This document shows, in pieces, positions 8,288-15,298 of a stretch of DNA of 34,848 nucleotides. How positions within the stretch are numbered: the first letter of the stretch is position 1; every line of letters starts with the position of its first letter. This DNA is from Lachnospiraceae bacterium (lineage in GTDB: Bacteria; Bacillota; Clostridia; Lachnospirales; Lachnospiraceae). Both the position numbers and the translations under genes were made by a program. The stretch is from contig QXWV01000039.1 in assembly GCA_009911195.1 (NCBI GenBank), positions 1 through 34,848 on the forward strand, written 5' to 3'. The notes under the pieces were generated by a model that saw only the letters and a list, made by a program, of their open reading frames with translations, did not search any database and was not told where the DNA came from.

Positions 8288-8761
8288 ATGAAAAAAATTA
8301 TACTGATGGGTCGGAGCGAATGCGGGAAGACTACCCTGACGCAGGCGCTGAAAGGGGAACGCATCCAATACCACAAAACCCAATATATCAATTATTTTGA
8401 CGTGATTATCGACACTCCGGGGGAGTATATCCAGACGAAACAGCTCGGATATGCACTGGCTTTATATGCCTATGAAGCGGATATTGTGGGACTATTGCTG
8501 TCCGCTACAGAGCCCTATTCTTTGTATCCGCCCAATATCACTTGTATGGTAAACCGTGAAGTGGTGGGCATTGTGACGAAAATAAACGAAAAAGGGGCGA
8601 ACCCGGAACGGGCAAAACGGTGGCTGCAGTTGACAGGCTGTAAAACTATTTTTTTTGTGGATTCCCAACGTCAGCAGGGGATTCCGGAAATTTTGGAATA
8701 TCTCAGGGAAGAAGGGGATGTGATGCCTTGGGAGAATGCCGCTTCTGCATGGCATCTATAA
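8288..8761 (+). CDS. EutP/PduV-like small GTPase
   Basis: Ras-like P-loop protein typical of BMC operons. In Salmonella, PduV is implicated in compartment positioning; elsewhere its role is unclear. 157 residues from the ATG at 8288, which yields MKKIILMGRSECGKTT with the Walker A box GRSECGKT at residues 8-15. An ATG at 8264 would add eight residues inside the preceding gene. DTPGEY is the switch II motif (DxxG). The expected TKIN (T/NKxD-like) base-recognition motif appears as VTKINEKG, with Asn in place of the usual Asp. It follows the EutS/PduU shell gene by two bases, the usual partnering. Confidence 0.87.
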   Translation: MKKIILMGRSECGKTTLTQALKGERIQYHKTQYINYFDVIIDTPGEYIQTKQLGYALALYAYEADIVGLLLSATEPYSLYPPNITCMVNREVVGIVTKINEKGANPERAKRWLQLTGCKTIFFVDSQRQQGIPEILEYLREEGDVMPWENAASAWHL

Positions 8762-8795
8762 ACTTGGCAATGTGCAAAAAGCGCAGGAATGGAGC

Positions 8796-9434
8796 ATGGC
8801 TATAAATATGGATATGCAATTTGATAATTATGACAGCCGGATTAAATATTATGATTTAATGTTGGAACGGGATTTGGATTATCTTCCCTGTTTCCCCCTC
8901 CCGGATGGTTACCGGTTTGTCTTTTACCGGCAAGGGGATTGCGGTAGCTGGATTGAAATAGAGAAATCGGCAAAGGAATTTACAAGCTACGAACAGGGGA
9001 TGGCTGCATGGGGCAAATATTATGCCGCAAATGAAGATATACTTCCTAAACGAATGGTTTTCATAGAAAATACGGATGGGCAGAAAGTGGCTACGGCTAC
9101 TGCCTATTATGATGTGCTGGGGCAGGATACATCTGGAGACGGCTGGCTGCATTGGGTAGCTGTCCATAGGGAATATCAGAGGAGGGGGCTGTCAAAACCT
9201 TTGGTTTCCTATGCGCTGGATGTGATGGGAAAATTGGGGTACACCCATGCTAAAATTCCCACACAAAGCACTTCCTGGGTGGCCTGTAAGGTTTACCTGG
9301 ACCTGGGTTTTAGGCCGATACCCCAAAACGCGGCAGAGAACCGGAAAGGATGGGAAATCGTTAAAACCCTTACCGGGCATCCGGCATTGGCTTCCTTTCG
9401 TCCGGCAGCTATGGATGAAATTATAGTAAAATAA
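8796..9434 (+). CDS. GNAT-family N-acetyltransferase
   Basis: Predicted acetyl-CoA-dependent acetyltransferase, 212 residues from the ATG at 8796 (AGGA seven bases upstream; frame open from 8736). The acetyl-CoA binding region is visible as WLHWVAVHREYQRRGLSKPLV (residues about 116-136, with the RRGLS loop). It is followed by the typical C-terminal segment ending in YLDLGFRP. The N-terminal 80 residues are not recognisable. It is the last gene of the first BMC transcription unit, 34 bases after the PduV-like gene and before the second promoter. GNAT proteins are not standard BMC parts. The substrate is unknown: it may modify a pathway protein or a small molecule, or be a passenger gene. Confidence 0.8.
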   Translation: MAINMDMQFDNYDSRIKYYDLMLERDLDYLPCFPLPDGYRFVFYRQGDCGSWIEIEKSAKEFTSYEQGMAAWGKYYAANEDILPKRMVFIENTDGQKVATATAYYDVLGQDTSGDGWLHWVAVHREYQRRGLSKPLVSYALDVMGKLGYTHAKIPTQSTSWVACKVYLDLGFRPIPQNAAENRKGWEIVKTLTGHPALASFRPAAMDEIIVK

Positions 9435-9463
9435 CGATTTGCTTTTTATTGATTTCCCTAATT

Positions 9464-9501
9464 CCACACAAAAACAAGTTGACCTATGTTGTTTTGTGTG
9501 G
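9464..9501. promoter_or_regulatory. Inverted operator around the aldolase promoter
   Basis: CCACACAAAAACAA (9464-9477) and TTGTTTTGTGTGG (9489-9501) form a nearly perfect inverted repeat enclosing the -35 box. Another partial copy (AACACAAAACC, 9520-9530) lies just past the -10. The left arm contains the same 11 bases as the tandem boxes at 4191-4212. Binding here would block RNA polymerase directly, as expected for a DeoR-type repressor. Confidence 0.72.
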
Positions 9502-9507
9502 TATTAT
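9479..9507 (+). promoter_or_regulatory. Promoter of the second BMC transcription unit
   Basis: TTGACC (9479-9484), exactly 17 bases, then TATTAT (9502-9507). It lies in the 133-base gap between the GNAT gene and the aldolase gene and starts transcription about 50-55 bases before the ATG at 9568. Confidence 0.8.
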
Positions 9508-9567
9508 GAAAATACAAACAACACAAAACCAATATCTGCATATAAATCTAAGGAGGATAAGGGAATT

Positions 9568-10371
9568 ATGCTAAACGAATATGAAATTAAAAAGGAAATG
9601 TGTGAAATCGGAAAAAGGGTTTATAACCGTGGGATGGTTGCGGCTAATGACGGTAATTTTTCCGTGAAATTGAATGATAATGAGTTCCTATGCACGCCTA
9701 CAGGGGTAAGCAAAGGCTTCATGACCCCGGAATATATTTGCAAGGTGAATGCAGAAGGGAAAGTAATCCAGGCAAACAAAGGCTTTAAGCCTTCTTCCGA
9801 GATTAAGATGCATATGAGGGTGTATAAGGAGAGGCCGGACGTGCAGGCGGTGGTACATGCCCATCCTCTGTATGCTACCAGCTTTGCTATTGCAGGGATT
9901 CCTTTGACGCAGCCGATTATGCCGGAAGCAGTGATTTCCCTGGGGTGCGTGCCTATTGCAGAGTACGGCACACCTTCTACGAATGAAATTCCCGATGCAG
10001 TATCCAAATATTTGCAGTTTTATGATGCAGTGCTTTTGGAAAACCATGGCGCATTAGCATATTCCGATTCCCTTTTGAACGCTTACCATAAGATGGAATC
10101 CGTAGAATTCTATGCACGTTTATTATATCAGTCAAAGGTTCTGGGCGGACCGAAGGAATTATCCCAGTCACAGGTAGAAAGATTGTATGAAATCCGCAGA
10201 CAGTTCGGCATGACTGGCAAACATCCGGCAGATTTGTGCCCGAATAAGAAAGCGGGAAAGCCTAGCTGCCATAGCTGCGGGGGTTCTTGCGGGGCAGGCG
10301 CTGAAGGCAAAGCGGATGCCGATTTAGTAGCTTCTATTACGAAAAAAGTGATGGAGCAGCTTGGATTATAA
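9568..10371 (+). CDS. fucA: Class II aldolase, L-fuculose-1-phosphate (or rhamnulose-1-phosphate) type, BMC-targeted
   Basis: Zinc aldolase expected to split fuculose-1-phosphate into DHAP and L-lactaldehyde, the precursor of 1,2-propanediol. 267 residues from the ATG at 9568 (AGGAGG at 9551-9556). Visible motifs are NDGNFSVK, the zinc ligands in VVHAHPLYAT, and LLENHGALAY. The catalytic core ends near residue 225. A Cys-rich linker follows (PSCHSCGGSCGAG), then a terminal amphipathic helix ADLVASITKKVMEQLGL. That helix has the pattern of an encapsulation peptide, so the enzyme is probably inside the compartment. First gene after the second BMC promoter. The fucU gene nearby favours fucose, although rhamnose-derived substrate is also possible. 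Confidence 0.9.
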   Translation: MLNEYEIKKEMCEIGKRVYNRGMVAANDGNFSVKLNDNEFLCTPTGVSKGFMTPEYICKVNAEGKVIQANKGFKPSSEIKMHMRVYKERPDVQAVVHAHPLYATSFAIAGIPLTQPIMPEAVISLGCVPIAEYGTPSTNEIPDAVSKYLQFYDAVLLENHGALAYSDSLLNAYHKMESVEFYARLLYQSKVLGGPKELSQSQVERLYEIRRQFGMTGKHPADLCPNKKAGKPSCHSCGGSCGAGAEGKADADLVASITKKVMEQLGL

Positions 10372-10398
10372 TAGGTTCGGATAAAAAAGGGGTAAGCT

Positions 10399-10866
10399 AT
10401 GGACGAACAGTTAATCTACCGGGCAGTGGAGCAGGCGGTAAAGGAAGCCGGGAAGGCGGTTATGACGCTGGAGAAGGCGAAGCGGCTGATTGAGAAGGTG
10501 GAAAGGAAAGCGGAAGAAATGGGGGTTTGTGCCATCATAGCGGTAGCGGATTCTTCCGCAAGGCCGGTGGCCGTCCACTGCATGGATAATGCTTACATAG
10601 CCAGCTTTGATATAGCGTTAAATAAAGCATACACTTCCGCAGGGCTTAAAATGTCCACGGAAAAGCTTTCCGGGCTTGCAGGCCCCGGCCAGCCATTGTA
10701 TGGCATACAGCATACCAATGAAGGGAAAATCGTCATATTTGGCGGCGGGGAAGTGTTGGAAATTAATGGGAAAATAGCGGGAGCCCTGGGTGTAAGCGGA
10801 GGTACGCTGGAGCAGGATACTTTTTTGGCAGCGTATGGGAAAGAAGTGTTTGAACAGACCGTATAG
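10399..10866 (+). CDS. GlcG/HbpS-family (DUF336) protein
   Basis: 155-residue protein of the GlcG/HbpS heme-binding-like family, also seen as the C-terminal domain of PduO. The core starts after a helical N-terminal segment (about 1-25) with LEKAKRLIEK. It contains CAIIAVADSSARPVAVHCMDNA and the glycine-rich end IAGALGVSGGTLEQDTFLAAYG. Such proteins are frequent in diol and ethanolamine BMC loci, but their biochemical role there is not settled. Cofactor or flavin/heme handling has been suggested. GGGG precedes the ATG and the gene lies 27 bases after the aldolase. There is no cobalamin adenosyltransferase domain, in keeping with a B12-independent pathway. Confidence 0.85.
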   Translation: MDEQLIYRAVEQAVKEAGKAVMTLEKAKRLIEKVERKAEEMGVCAIIAVADSSARPVAVHCMDNAYIASFDIALNKAYTSAGLKMSTEKLSGLAGPGQPLYGIQHTNEGKIVIFGGGEVLEINGKIAGALGVSGGTLEQDTFLAAYGKEVFEQTV

Positions 10867-10915
10867 CTATAACGGGCGGACTGTATAAGTTGTAAATGAA
10901 AGGGATGATAAACCG

Positions 10916-12304
10916 GTGGCAGTGAGTGAACAGTTGGTTCAGGATGTGGTGAAGGAAGTAGTTGCCAAGCTTCAAATTAACGCCGATGTGAGCGGAAGCA
11001 AAGGGGTGTTCGCCGATATGGATACGGCGATTGAAGCGGCAAAGCAGGCACAGAAAAAAGTGCGTACAATGTCCATGGACCAAAGGGAAAAGATTATATC
11101 CATTATTAGAAGAAAGACAAAAGAAAATGCGGAAATCCTGGCACGGATGGGTGTTCAGGAGACCGGCATGGGAAATGTAGGGCATAAAATACTGAAACAT
11201 CATTTGGTAGCGGAAAGGACGCCGGGAACGGAAGACATCACCACTACGGCCTGGTCAGGGGACAGAGGGCTGACTTTGGTGGAGATGGGGCCTTTTGGGG
11301 TTATCGGTGCGATTACCCCATGCACCAATCCTAGCGAAACGATTATATGCAATACCATGGGTATGCTGGCAGGCGGGAATACAGTAGTGTTCAATCCCCA
11401 TCCGGCAGCTATAAAGACTTCCATATTTGCAGTAAATATGCTGAACGAGGCTTCTTTGGAGGCAGGCGGCCCGGATGCGATTGCTTGCACGGTAGAAAAA
11501 CCTACATTGGAAACAAGCAACATTATGATGAAGCATAAAGATATTTCCCTGCTGGTGGCAACCGGCGGCCCCGGGGTAGTGACGGCAGTTCTCTCCTCCG
11601 GCAAGAGGGGCATCGGGGCAGGGGCAGGCAACCCGCCTGCGCTTGTGGATGAAACGGCGGATGTGAGAAAAGCGGCGGAAGATATTGTAAACGGATGTAC
11701 TTTTGACAATAACCTCCCATGTATTGCGGAGAAAGAAATCGTAGCAGTGGAAAGTGTAGCGGATGAACTGATGCATTATATGGTCAGCGAGCAGGGCTGT
11801 TACCGGATTAGCCAAGAGGAGCAGGATAAGTTGACGAAAACGGTGCTGACACCAAAGGGGCTGAACCGGAAATGCGTAGGCAGAAGCGCAAAAGCGCTGC
11901 TTGCGATGATAGGGGTTGATGTGCCGGATAATATCCGCTGCATCGTATTTGAAGGGGAGAAGGAACATCCTCTGATTTCAGAAGAACTGATGATGCCAAT
12001 TCTGGGAATGGTAAGGGCAAGGGATTTTGATGATGCGGTGGAAAAAGCGGTATGGCTGGAGCACGGCAACAGGCATTCGGCCCATATTCATTCTAAAAAT
12101 GTAGATAATATCACAAAATATGCAAAGGCAATTGATACGGCAATCCTTGTGAAGAATGCCCCTTCCTATGCGGCGCTTGGCTTTGGCGGCGAAGGGTACT
12201 GTACCTTCACGATAGCCAGCAGGACGGGCGAGGGGTTGACAAGTGCCGGCGCATTTACAAAAAGAAGGCGCTGCGTGATGTCCGACAGCCTTTGCATCCG
12301 GTAG
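10916..12304 (+). CDS. pduP: CoA-acylating propionaldehyde dehydrogenase (PduP-like)
   Basis: Oxidises propanal to propionyl-CoA with reduction of NAD+, inside the microcompartment. 462 residues starting at a GTG (10916) preceded by AAGGGATG. The N-terminal 18 residues, including SEQLVQDVVKEVVAKLQI, form an amphipathic helix followed by a flexible linker, as in PduP targeting peptides. The catalytic domain shows FGVIGAITPCTNPSET, ATGGPGVVTAVLSSGKRG and the nucleophile Cys269 in LPCIAEKE. This motif is typical of acylating rather than ordinary aldehyde dehydrogenases. The product is handed to PduL (15299). CoA and NAD are probably recycled internally with the ADH encoded next. Confidence 0.94.
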   Translation: MAVSEQLVQDVVKEVVAKLQINADVSGSKGVFADMDTAIEAAKQAQKKVRTMSMDQREKIISIIRRKTKENAEILARMGVQETGMGNVGHKILKHHLVAERTPGTEDITTTAWSGDRGLTLVEMGPFGVIGAITPCTNPSETIICNTMGMLAGGNTVVFNPHPAAIKTSIFAVNMLNEASLEAGGPDAIACTVEKPTLETSNIMMKHKDISLLVATGGPGVVTAVLSSGKRGIGAGAGNPPALVDETADVRKAAEDIVNGCTFDNNLPCIAEKEIVAVESVADELMHYMVSEQGCYRISQEEQDKLTKTVLTPKGLNRKCVGRSAKALLAMIGVDVPDNIRCIVFEGEKEHPLISEELMMPILGMVRARDFDDAVEKAVWLEHGNRHSAHIHSKNVDNITKYAKAIDTAILVKNAPSYAALGFGGEGYCTFTIASRTGEGLTSAGAFTKRRRCVMSDSLCIR

Positions 12305-12334
12305 CTTCGTGGCCGGAAAAAGGGGAAGCGAGTT

Positions 12335-12359
12335 TGTGCCTATGCCAGAACGAGGCACA
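12335..12359 (+). other. Hairpin between aldehyde and alcohol dehydrogenase genes
   Basis: TGTGCCT (12335-12341) pairs with AGGCACA (12353-12359) over an 11-base loop, in the 70-base gap before the ADH ribosome site. No T-run follows, so it is probably an mRNA structure rather than a terminator. Confidence 0.4.
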
Positions 12360-12374
12360 GAAATGAGGTAAATT

Positions 12375-13595
12375 ATGAGCAATGTGAATACAATTGATGT
12401 AGAAGCAGTGGTAAAACAGGTACTGGAAAGTATGATGAACGGCGGGGCAGCAAGCAGCGCTGGCCAGTCATCCGGAAAAATATCCGGCGGGCAGATACCT
12501 AAAACGGCAAGGGTGGCTATGCTGACTGCATTGGAAAAATACGAAGTAAAGGAATTCCCGATTCCTGAAGTGGGGGATGGGGATATTCTGGTGAAGGTGG
12601 AAGGCTGCGGCGTCTGCGGGACCGATGCCCACGAATTCAAGAGAGACCCTTTTGGGCTGATACCGGTAGCGTTAGGCCATGAGGGCACCGGGGAAATCGT
12701 AAAGATGGGTAAAAACGTGAAAGCCGACAGTGCCGGAAAGCCGCTTAAGGTAGGCGATAAGGTGGTAACCTGCATGATATTTAAGGATAACCCGGATATT
12801 ACGATGTTTGATTTAAATAAGCAAAATGTAGGTGGCGCCGATGTATACGGGCTGCTTCCGGATGATGACATCCATCTGAATGGCTGGTTTTCCGACTACA
12901 TATTAATCAGGGAAGGCTCCACAGTATTTAATGTAAGCGATTTGGATTTGAAATCAAGGATTTTAATCGAGCCCTGCGCGGTGCTGATTCACGCAGTGGA
13001 ACGGGCTAAAACAACAGGAATCCTCCGCTTTAACAGCAGAGTGGTTGTACAAGGCTGCGGGCCAATCGGGCTGATTTGCATCGCCGTACTGCGTACCATG
13101 GGGATTGAAAATATCGTAGCAGTAGACGGGGAACAGAAGCGTCTGGACTTTGCGAAAGAGTTGGGCGCAGAGAAATCCGTAAACTTTAAAGACCATAAAG
13201 GAATTGAAGCATTAGCAAATGCGGTAAATGATGCCTTTGGCGGATATCCGGCAGATTTTGCATTCCAGTGTACCGGCTCACCGGTAGCCCATTCCAACAT
13301 TTATAAGTTTATCCGCAACGGCGGCGGCCTTTGCGAACTGGGATTCTTTATTAACGGAGGGGATGCCACGATTAATCCCCACTTCGATATCTGTTCTAAG
13401 GAGATTACCACGGTAGGTTCTTGGGTATATACCTTAAGGGATTATGCGACAACTTTTGATTTCCTAAAGAGGGCAAAAGGAATCGGACTTCCAATCGATA
13501 AGCTGATTACCCATGAATTCCCGTTGGAACAGATTAATGAAGCCCATGTGACGAACCTGAAAATGGAAGGGTTGAAAATAGCTATTATCAATTGA
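12375..13595 (+). CDS. Zinc-type alcohol dehydrogenase (MDR), BMC-targeted
   Basis: Medium-chain dehydrogenase expected to reduce propanal to propanol (and perhaps lactaldehyde to propanediol), regenerating NAD+. 406 residues. The first 18 residues, including VEAVVKQVLESMMNG, form an amphipathic helix followed by a Gly/Ser linker, an encapsulation-peptide layout. The catalytic zinc site is visible in GCGVCGTDAHEF and GHEGTGE, and the Rossmann motif in VVQGCGPIGLICIAVLR. The usual structural-zinc lobe with four closely spaced cysteines is absent; the equivalent region runs MIFKDNPDITMFDLNK. It differs from the iron-dependent PduQ of Salmonella, which fits the GRM type. AGGTAAATT precedes the ATG. 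Confidence 0.9.
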   Translation: MSNVNTIDVEAVVKQVLESMMNGGAASSAGQSSGKISGGQIPKTARVAMLTALEKYEVKEFPIPEVGDGDILVKVEGCGVCGTDAHEFKRDPFGLIPVALGHEGTGEIVKMGKNVKADSAGKPLKVGDKVVTCMIFKDNPDITMFDLNKQNVGGADVYGLLPDDDIHLNGWFSDYILIREGSTVFNVSDLDLKSRILIEPCAVLIHAVERAKTTGILRFNSRVVVQGCGPIGLICIAVLRTMGIENIVAVDGEQKRLDFAKELGAEKSVNFKDHKGIEALANAVNDAFGGYPADFAFQCTGSPVAHSNIYKFIRNGGGLCELGFFINGGDATINPHFDICSKEITTVGSWVYTLRDYATTFDFLKRAKGIGLPIDKLITHEFPLEQINEAHVTNLKMEGLKIAIIN

Positions 13596-13695
13596 AGTAA
13601 AAATCATTCATTGAAATAAAAAGTATCAATTATGAAAGCAGGGCCGGTTCGGTTTTAAATGAGCGGCCGGCAGGCGGAAGAAGTGGAGTTAAGGT

Positions 13696-14010
13696 ATGGG
13701 AGAGGCAGTAGGAATCATAGAAGTATTCGGGCTTGCAACAGCATTTGCAGCAGCGGACGCGGGATGTAAAGCCGCTAATGTTACGATTGAGAATTTCGAT
13801 AAGAATAAACCGGCCAATGCGGATGCACTCCCCGTGCCGCTTATCGTAATGATAAAATTCCGCGGAACAATATCGGATGTCCGTGCAGCAGTTGCAGCAG
13901 CCAAGCAAAAAGCGGAAGAACTGGCCGGAGTAGTGGCAACCCACGAAATTGCCAGCCCTGAAGCGGACACGGAAAAAATGCTTAGACTTAGCGGCATGGA
14001 TAAAGTATAA
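13696..14010 (+). CDS. BMC hexamer shell protein
   Basis: 104-residue single BMC domain starting GEAVGIIEVFGLATAFAAADAGCKAANV. It ends in the usual helix region VVATHEIASPEADTEKML. Compared with the PduA-like paralogs downstream, the loop after the second strand is longer (about residues 32-46, NFDKNKPANADALPVP) and the pore region is different. It probably forms a distinct hexamer tile. GGAG lies seven bases upstream of the ATG. First of four consecutive shell genes. Confidence 0.9.
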   Translation: MGEAVGIIEVFGLATAFAAADAGCKAANVTIENFDKNKPANADALPVPLIVMIKFRGTISDVRAAVAAAKQKAEELAGVVATHEIASPEADTEKMLRLSGMDKV

Positions 14011-14045
14011 TAAAATAAATGCGGAACTGGAATAGGAGGTCAATT

Positions 14046-14321
14046 ATGGCACAATTAGCGTTAGGTATGATAGAAACAAGAGGGCTTACAGCAGCTATCG
14101 AAGCATCGGATGCGATGATAAAAGCTGCGGAAGTAACCTTGGTCGGTACAGAAAAAATAGGCTCTGGCCTTGTAACGGTTATGGTACGGGGCGACGTAGG
14201 CGCAGTAAAAGCGGCTGTAGAAGCCGGAAGCGTAAGGGCGGCAGCCCTTGGGGAATTGGTAGCTACACACGTAATACCAAGGCCGCACAGCGATGTGGAG
14301 AAAATTTTACCTTTAATTTAG
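14046..14321 (+). CDS. PduA/CcmK-like BMC hexamer shell protein
   Basis: Major hexameric shell tile, 91 residues from the ATG at 14046 (GGAGG upstream). [39 protein letters not shown] and [20 protein letters not shown] are canonical PduA/PduJ-type features. Lys and Arg fall in the edge positions that pack neighbouring hexamers. Its sequence is about four-fifths identical to the core of the shell protein starting at 14856, pointing to a tandem duplication. It should form the bulk of the facets and the pores for diol substrate. Confidence 0.94.
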   Translation: MAQLALGMIETRGLTAAIEASDAMIKAAEVTLVGTEKIGSGLVTVMVRGDVGAVKAAVEAGSVRAAALGELVATHVIPRPHSDVEKILPLI

Positions 14322-14330
14322 ACAGTGGCC

Positions 14331-14361
14331 AAGTTTGTGTCTGCACGGCATCCGCAAACTT
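14331..14361 (+). other. Hairpin between shell genes
   Basis: AAGTTTGTG (14331-14339) pairs with CGCAAACTT (14353-14361), nine pairs with one G-T, loop 13 bases. It lies just after the stop of the PduA-like gene and before the next shell gene. No T-run follows. It could stabilise the upstream shell mRNA end. Confidence 0.45.
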
Positions 14362-14399
14362 ACTATGTACAATAAAGTCATGCAGAAATGGGGAAAACT

Positions 14400-14717
14400 A
14401 TGGGAAATGCGTATGGATTTTTTGAAATCCCAAGTACAACGGCGGCGATTGATGCTCTGGACATTATGTGCAAAACAGCCGATGTGGAATTCATTACATG
14501 GGAAAAAAAGCTGGGCGGCAGACTTGTGACGATTATCATACGGGGAAGCGTATCGGATGTAAAGCAGGCGATAGAAGCGGCAGAGCATAACGCAATTAAA
14601 AAGCCGGCAGCTACGGTGGTAATAGCCAATCCCCATGAAGAAATCATTAAATTGGTAAAGAAGAGCGCAAGCCGGTTGACAAACATATCAACGGCCTGGA
14701 ACGATGAAATGGAGTAA
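14400..14717 (+). CDS. BMC hexamer shell protein with C-terminal extension
   Basis: 105 residues from the ATG at 14400, chosen because GGGG lies just upstream. A start at 14388 would add four residues but has no ribosome site. The BMC domain runs from AYGFFEIPSTTAAIDALD to VVIANPHEEIIKLV. About 20 residues extend beyond it (KKSASRLTNISTAWNDEME). The sequence is divergent from the neighbouring PduA-like tiles, suggesting a specialised hexamer. The stop is four bases from the next start. Confidence 0.88.
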   Translation: MGNAYGFFEIPSTTAAIDALDIMCKTADVEFITWEKKLGGRLVTIIIRGSVSDVKQAIEAAEHNAIKKPAATVVIANPHEEIIKLVKKSASRLTNISTAWNDEME

Positions 14718-14720
14718 CAT

Positions 14721-15134
14721 ATGGCGGAACAGAAAAACGCGGCAAGAAAAACTCCGGCAAAAGCCGAAGATAATAAATTAAAAAAGACAGAAACAGTAAA
14801 AACAGAAGCGATAAAAGCTGAATCAATGAAAACAGAGCCAAAGGAGGAAAAAAGGATGGCACAGGAAGCATTAGGAATGGTAGAAACAAGAGGTTTGGTA
14901 GCATCTATTGAGGCAGCAGATGCAATGTTAAAGGCAGCGAACGTAACATTGGTTGGAACAGAGAAAATCGGTTCGGGTCTGGTAAGCGTTATGGTACGCG
15001 GCGATGTAGGTGCGGTAAATGCAGCAGTAGAAGCAGGCAGCGCAAGCGCATCAAGGCTGGGCGAACTGGTAGCAACCCATGTAATTCCCAGGCCCCACAC
15101 GGATGTGGAGAAAATCCTTCCCGTTTTGAAGTAA
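14721..15134 (+). CDS. PduA-like shell protein with Lys/Glu-rich N-terminal extension
   Basis: 137 residues. Residues 1-45 are a highly charged, Lys/Glu/Ala/Thr-rich tail with short repeats ([19 protein letters not shown]), predicted disordered or a single charged helix. Residues 46-137 are a complete PduA-type hexamer domain ([20 protein letters not shown] to [12 protein letters not shown]). GGAG six bases upstream supports the start at 14721. A second, stronger ribosome site (AAGGAGG) inside the gene serves an ATG at 14856, which would give the 92-residue domain alone. The arrangement recalls Salmonella pduB/pduB-prime, where the longer form has an N-terminal extension that ties the shell to the enzyme core. 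Here the domain is a single BMC hexamer, not a tandem trimer. Confidence 0.92.
   Translation: MAEQKNAARKTPAKAEDNKLKKTETVKTEAIKAESMKTEPKEEKRMAQEALGMVETRGLVASIEAADAMLKAANVTLVGTEKIGSGLVSVMVRGDVGAVNAAVEAGSASASRLGELVATHVIPRPHTDVEKILPVLK
14841..14858 (+). promoter_or_regulatory. Internal ribosome binding site and second start of the shell gene
   Basis: AAGGAGG at 14841-14847 lies eight bases before the in-frame ATG at 14856, an optimal spacing and sequence. The encoded protein would start [13 protein letters not shown], matching exactly where the neighbouring PduA-like protein starts ([13 protein letters not shown]). This is better than the site of the upstream start, so the short form may be more abundant. 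Confidence 0.75.
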
Positions 15135-15237
15135 AAGAACGGATGTGGTTAACAGTCCAGGAAGCTGGGCTGTTGCGGACAGAGGTTTGATATGCGCGGG
15201 CAGCGGGCTTAAGAGGCTTGCTATTGATTTGTGGAAA

Positions 15238-15260
15238 ATGGGCGGGCATTGCCCGCCCAT
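15238..15260 (+). other. Perfect GC-rich hairpin before pduL
   Basis: ATGGGCGGGC (15238-15247) pairs perfectly with GCCCGCCCAT (15251-15260) over a three-base loop. It lies in the 164-base gap between the last hexamer gene and pduL, the largest gap in this transcription unit. There is no real T-run after it (AAATTTCG). It may be an attenuator or a 3-prime-end stabiliser that lowers expression of downstream genes relative to the shell hexamers. Confidence 0.65.
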
Positions 15261-15298
15261 AAATTTCGTTTACCGCAAGGGAATTCTGGAGGAAAAGG

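Noticed and set aside
9621-10007. Open frame of 128 codons on the minus strand inside the aldolase gene
   Set aside because: It lies wholly inside a well-supported gene on the other strand and has no ribosome site or recognisable domain. The purine-rich coding bias produces many such mirror frames.
14335-14529. Short frame MCLHGIRKLTMYNK... overlapping the shell gene at 14400
   Set aside because: Out of frame with the shell domain, covers the hairpin region, and its coding potential is explained by the shell gene.
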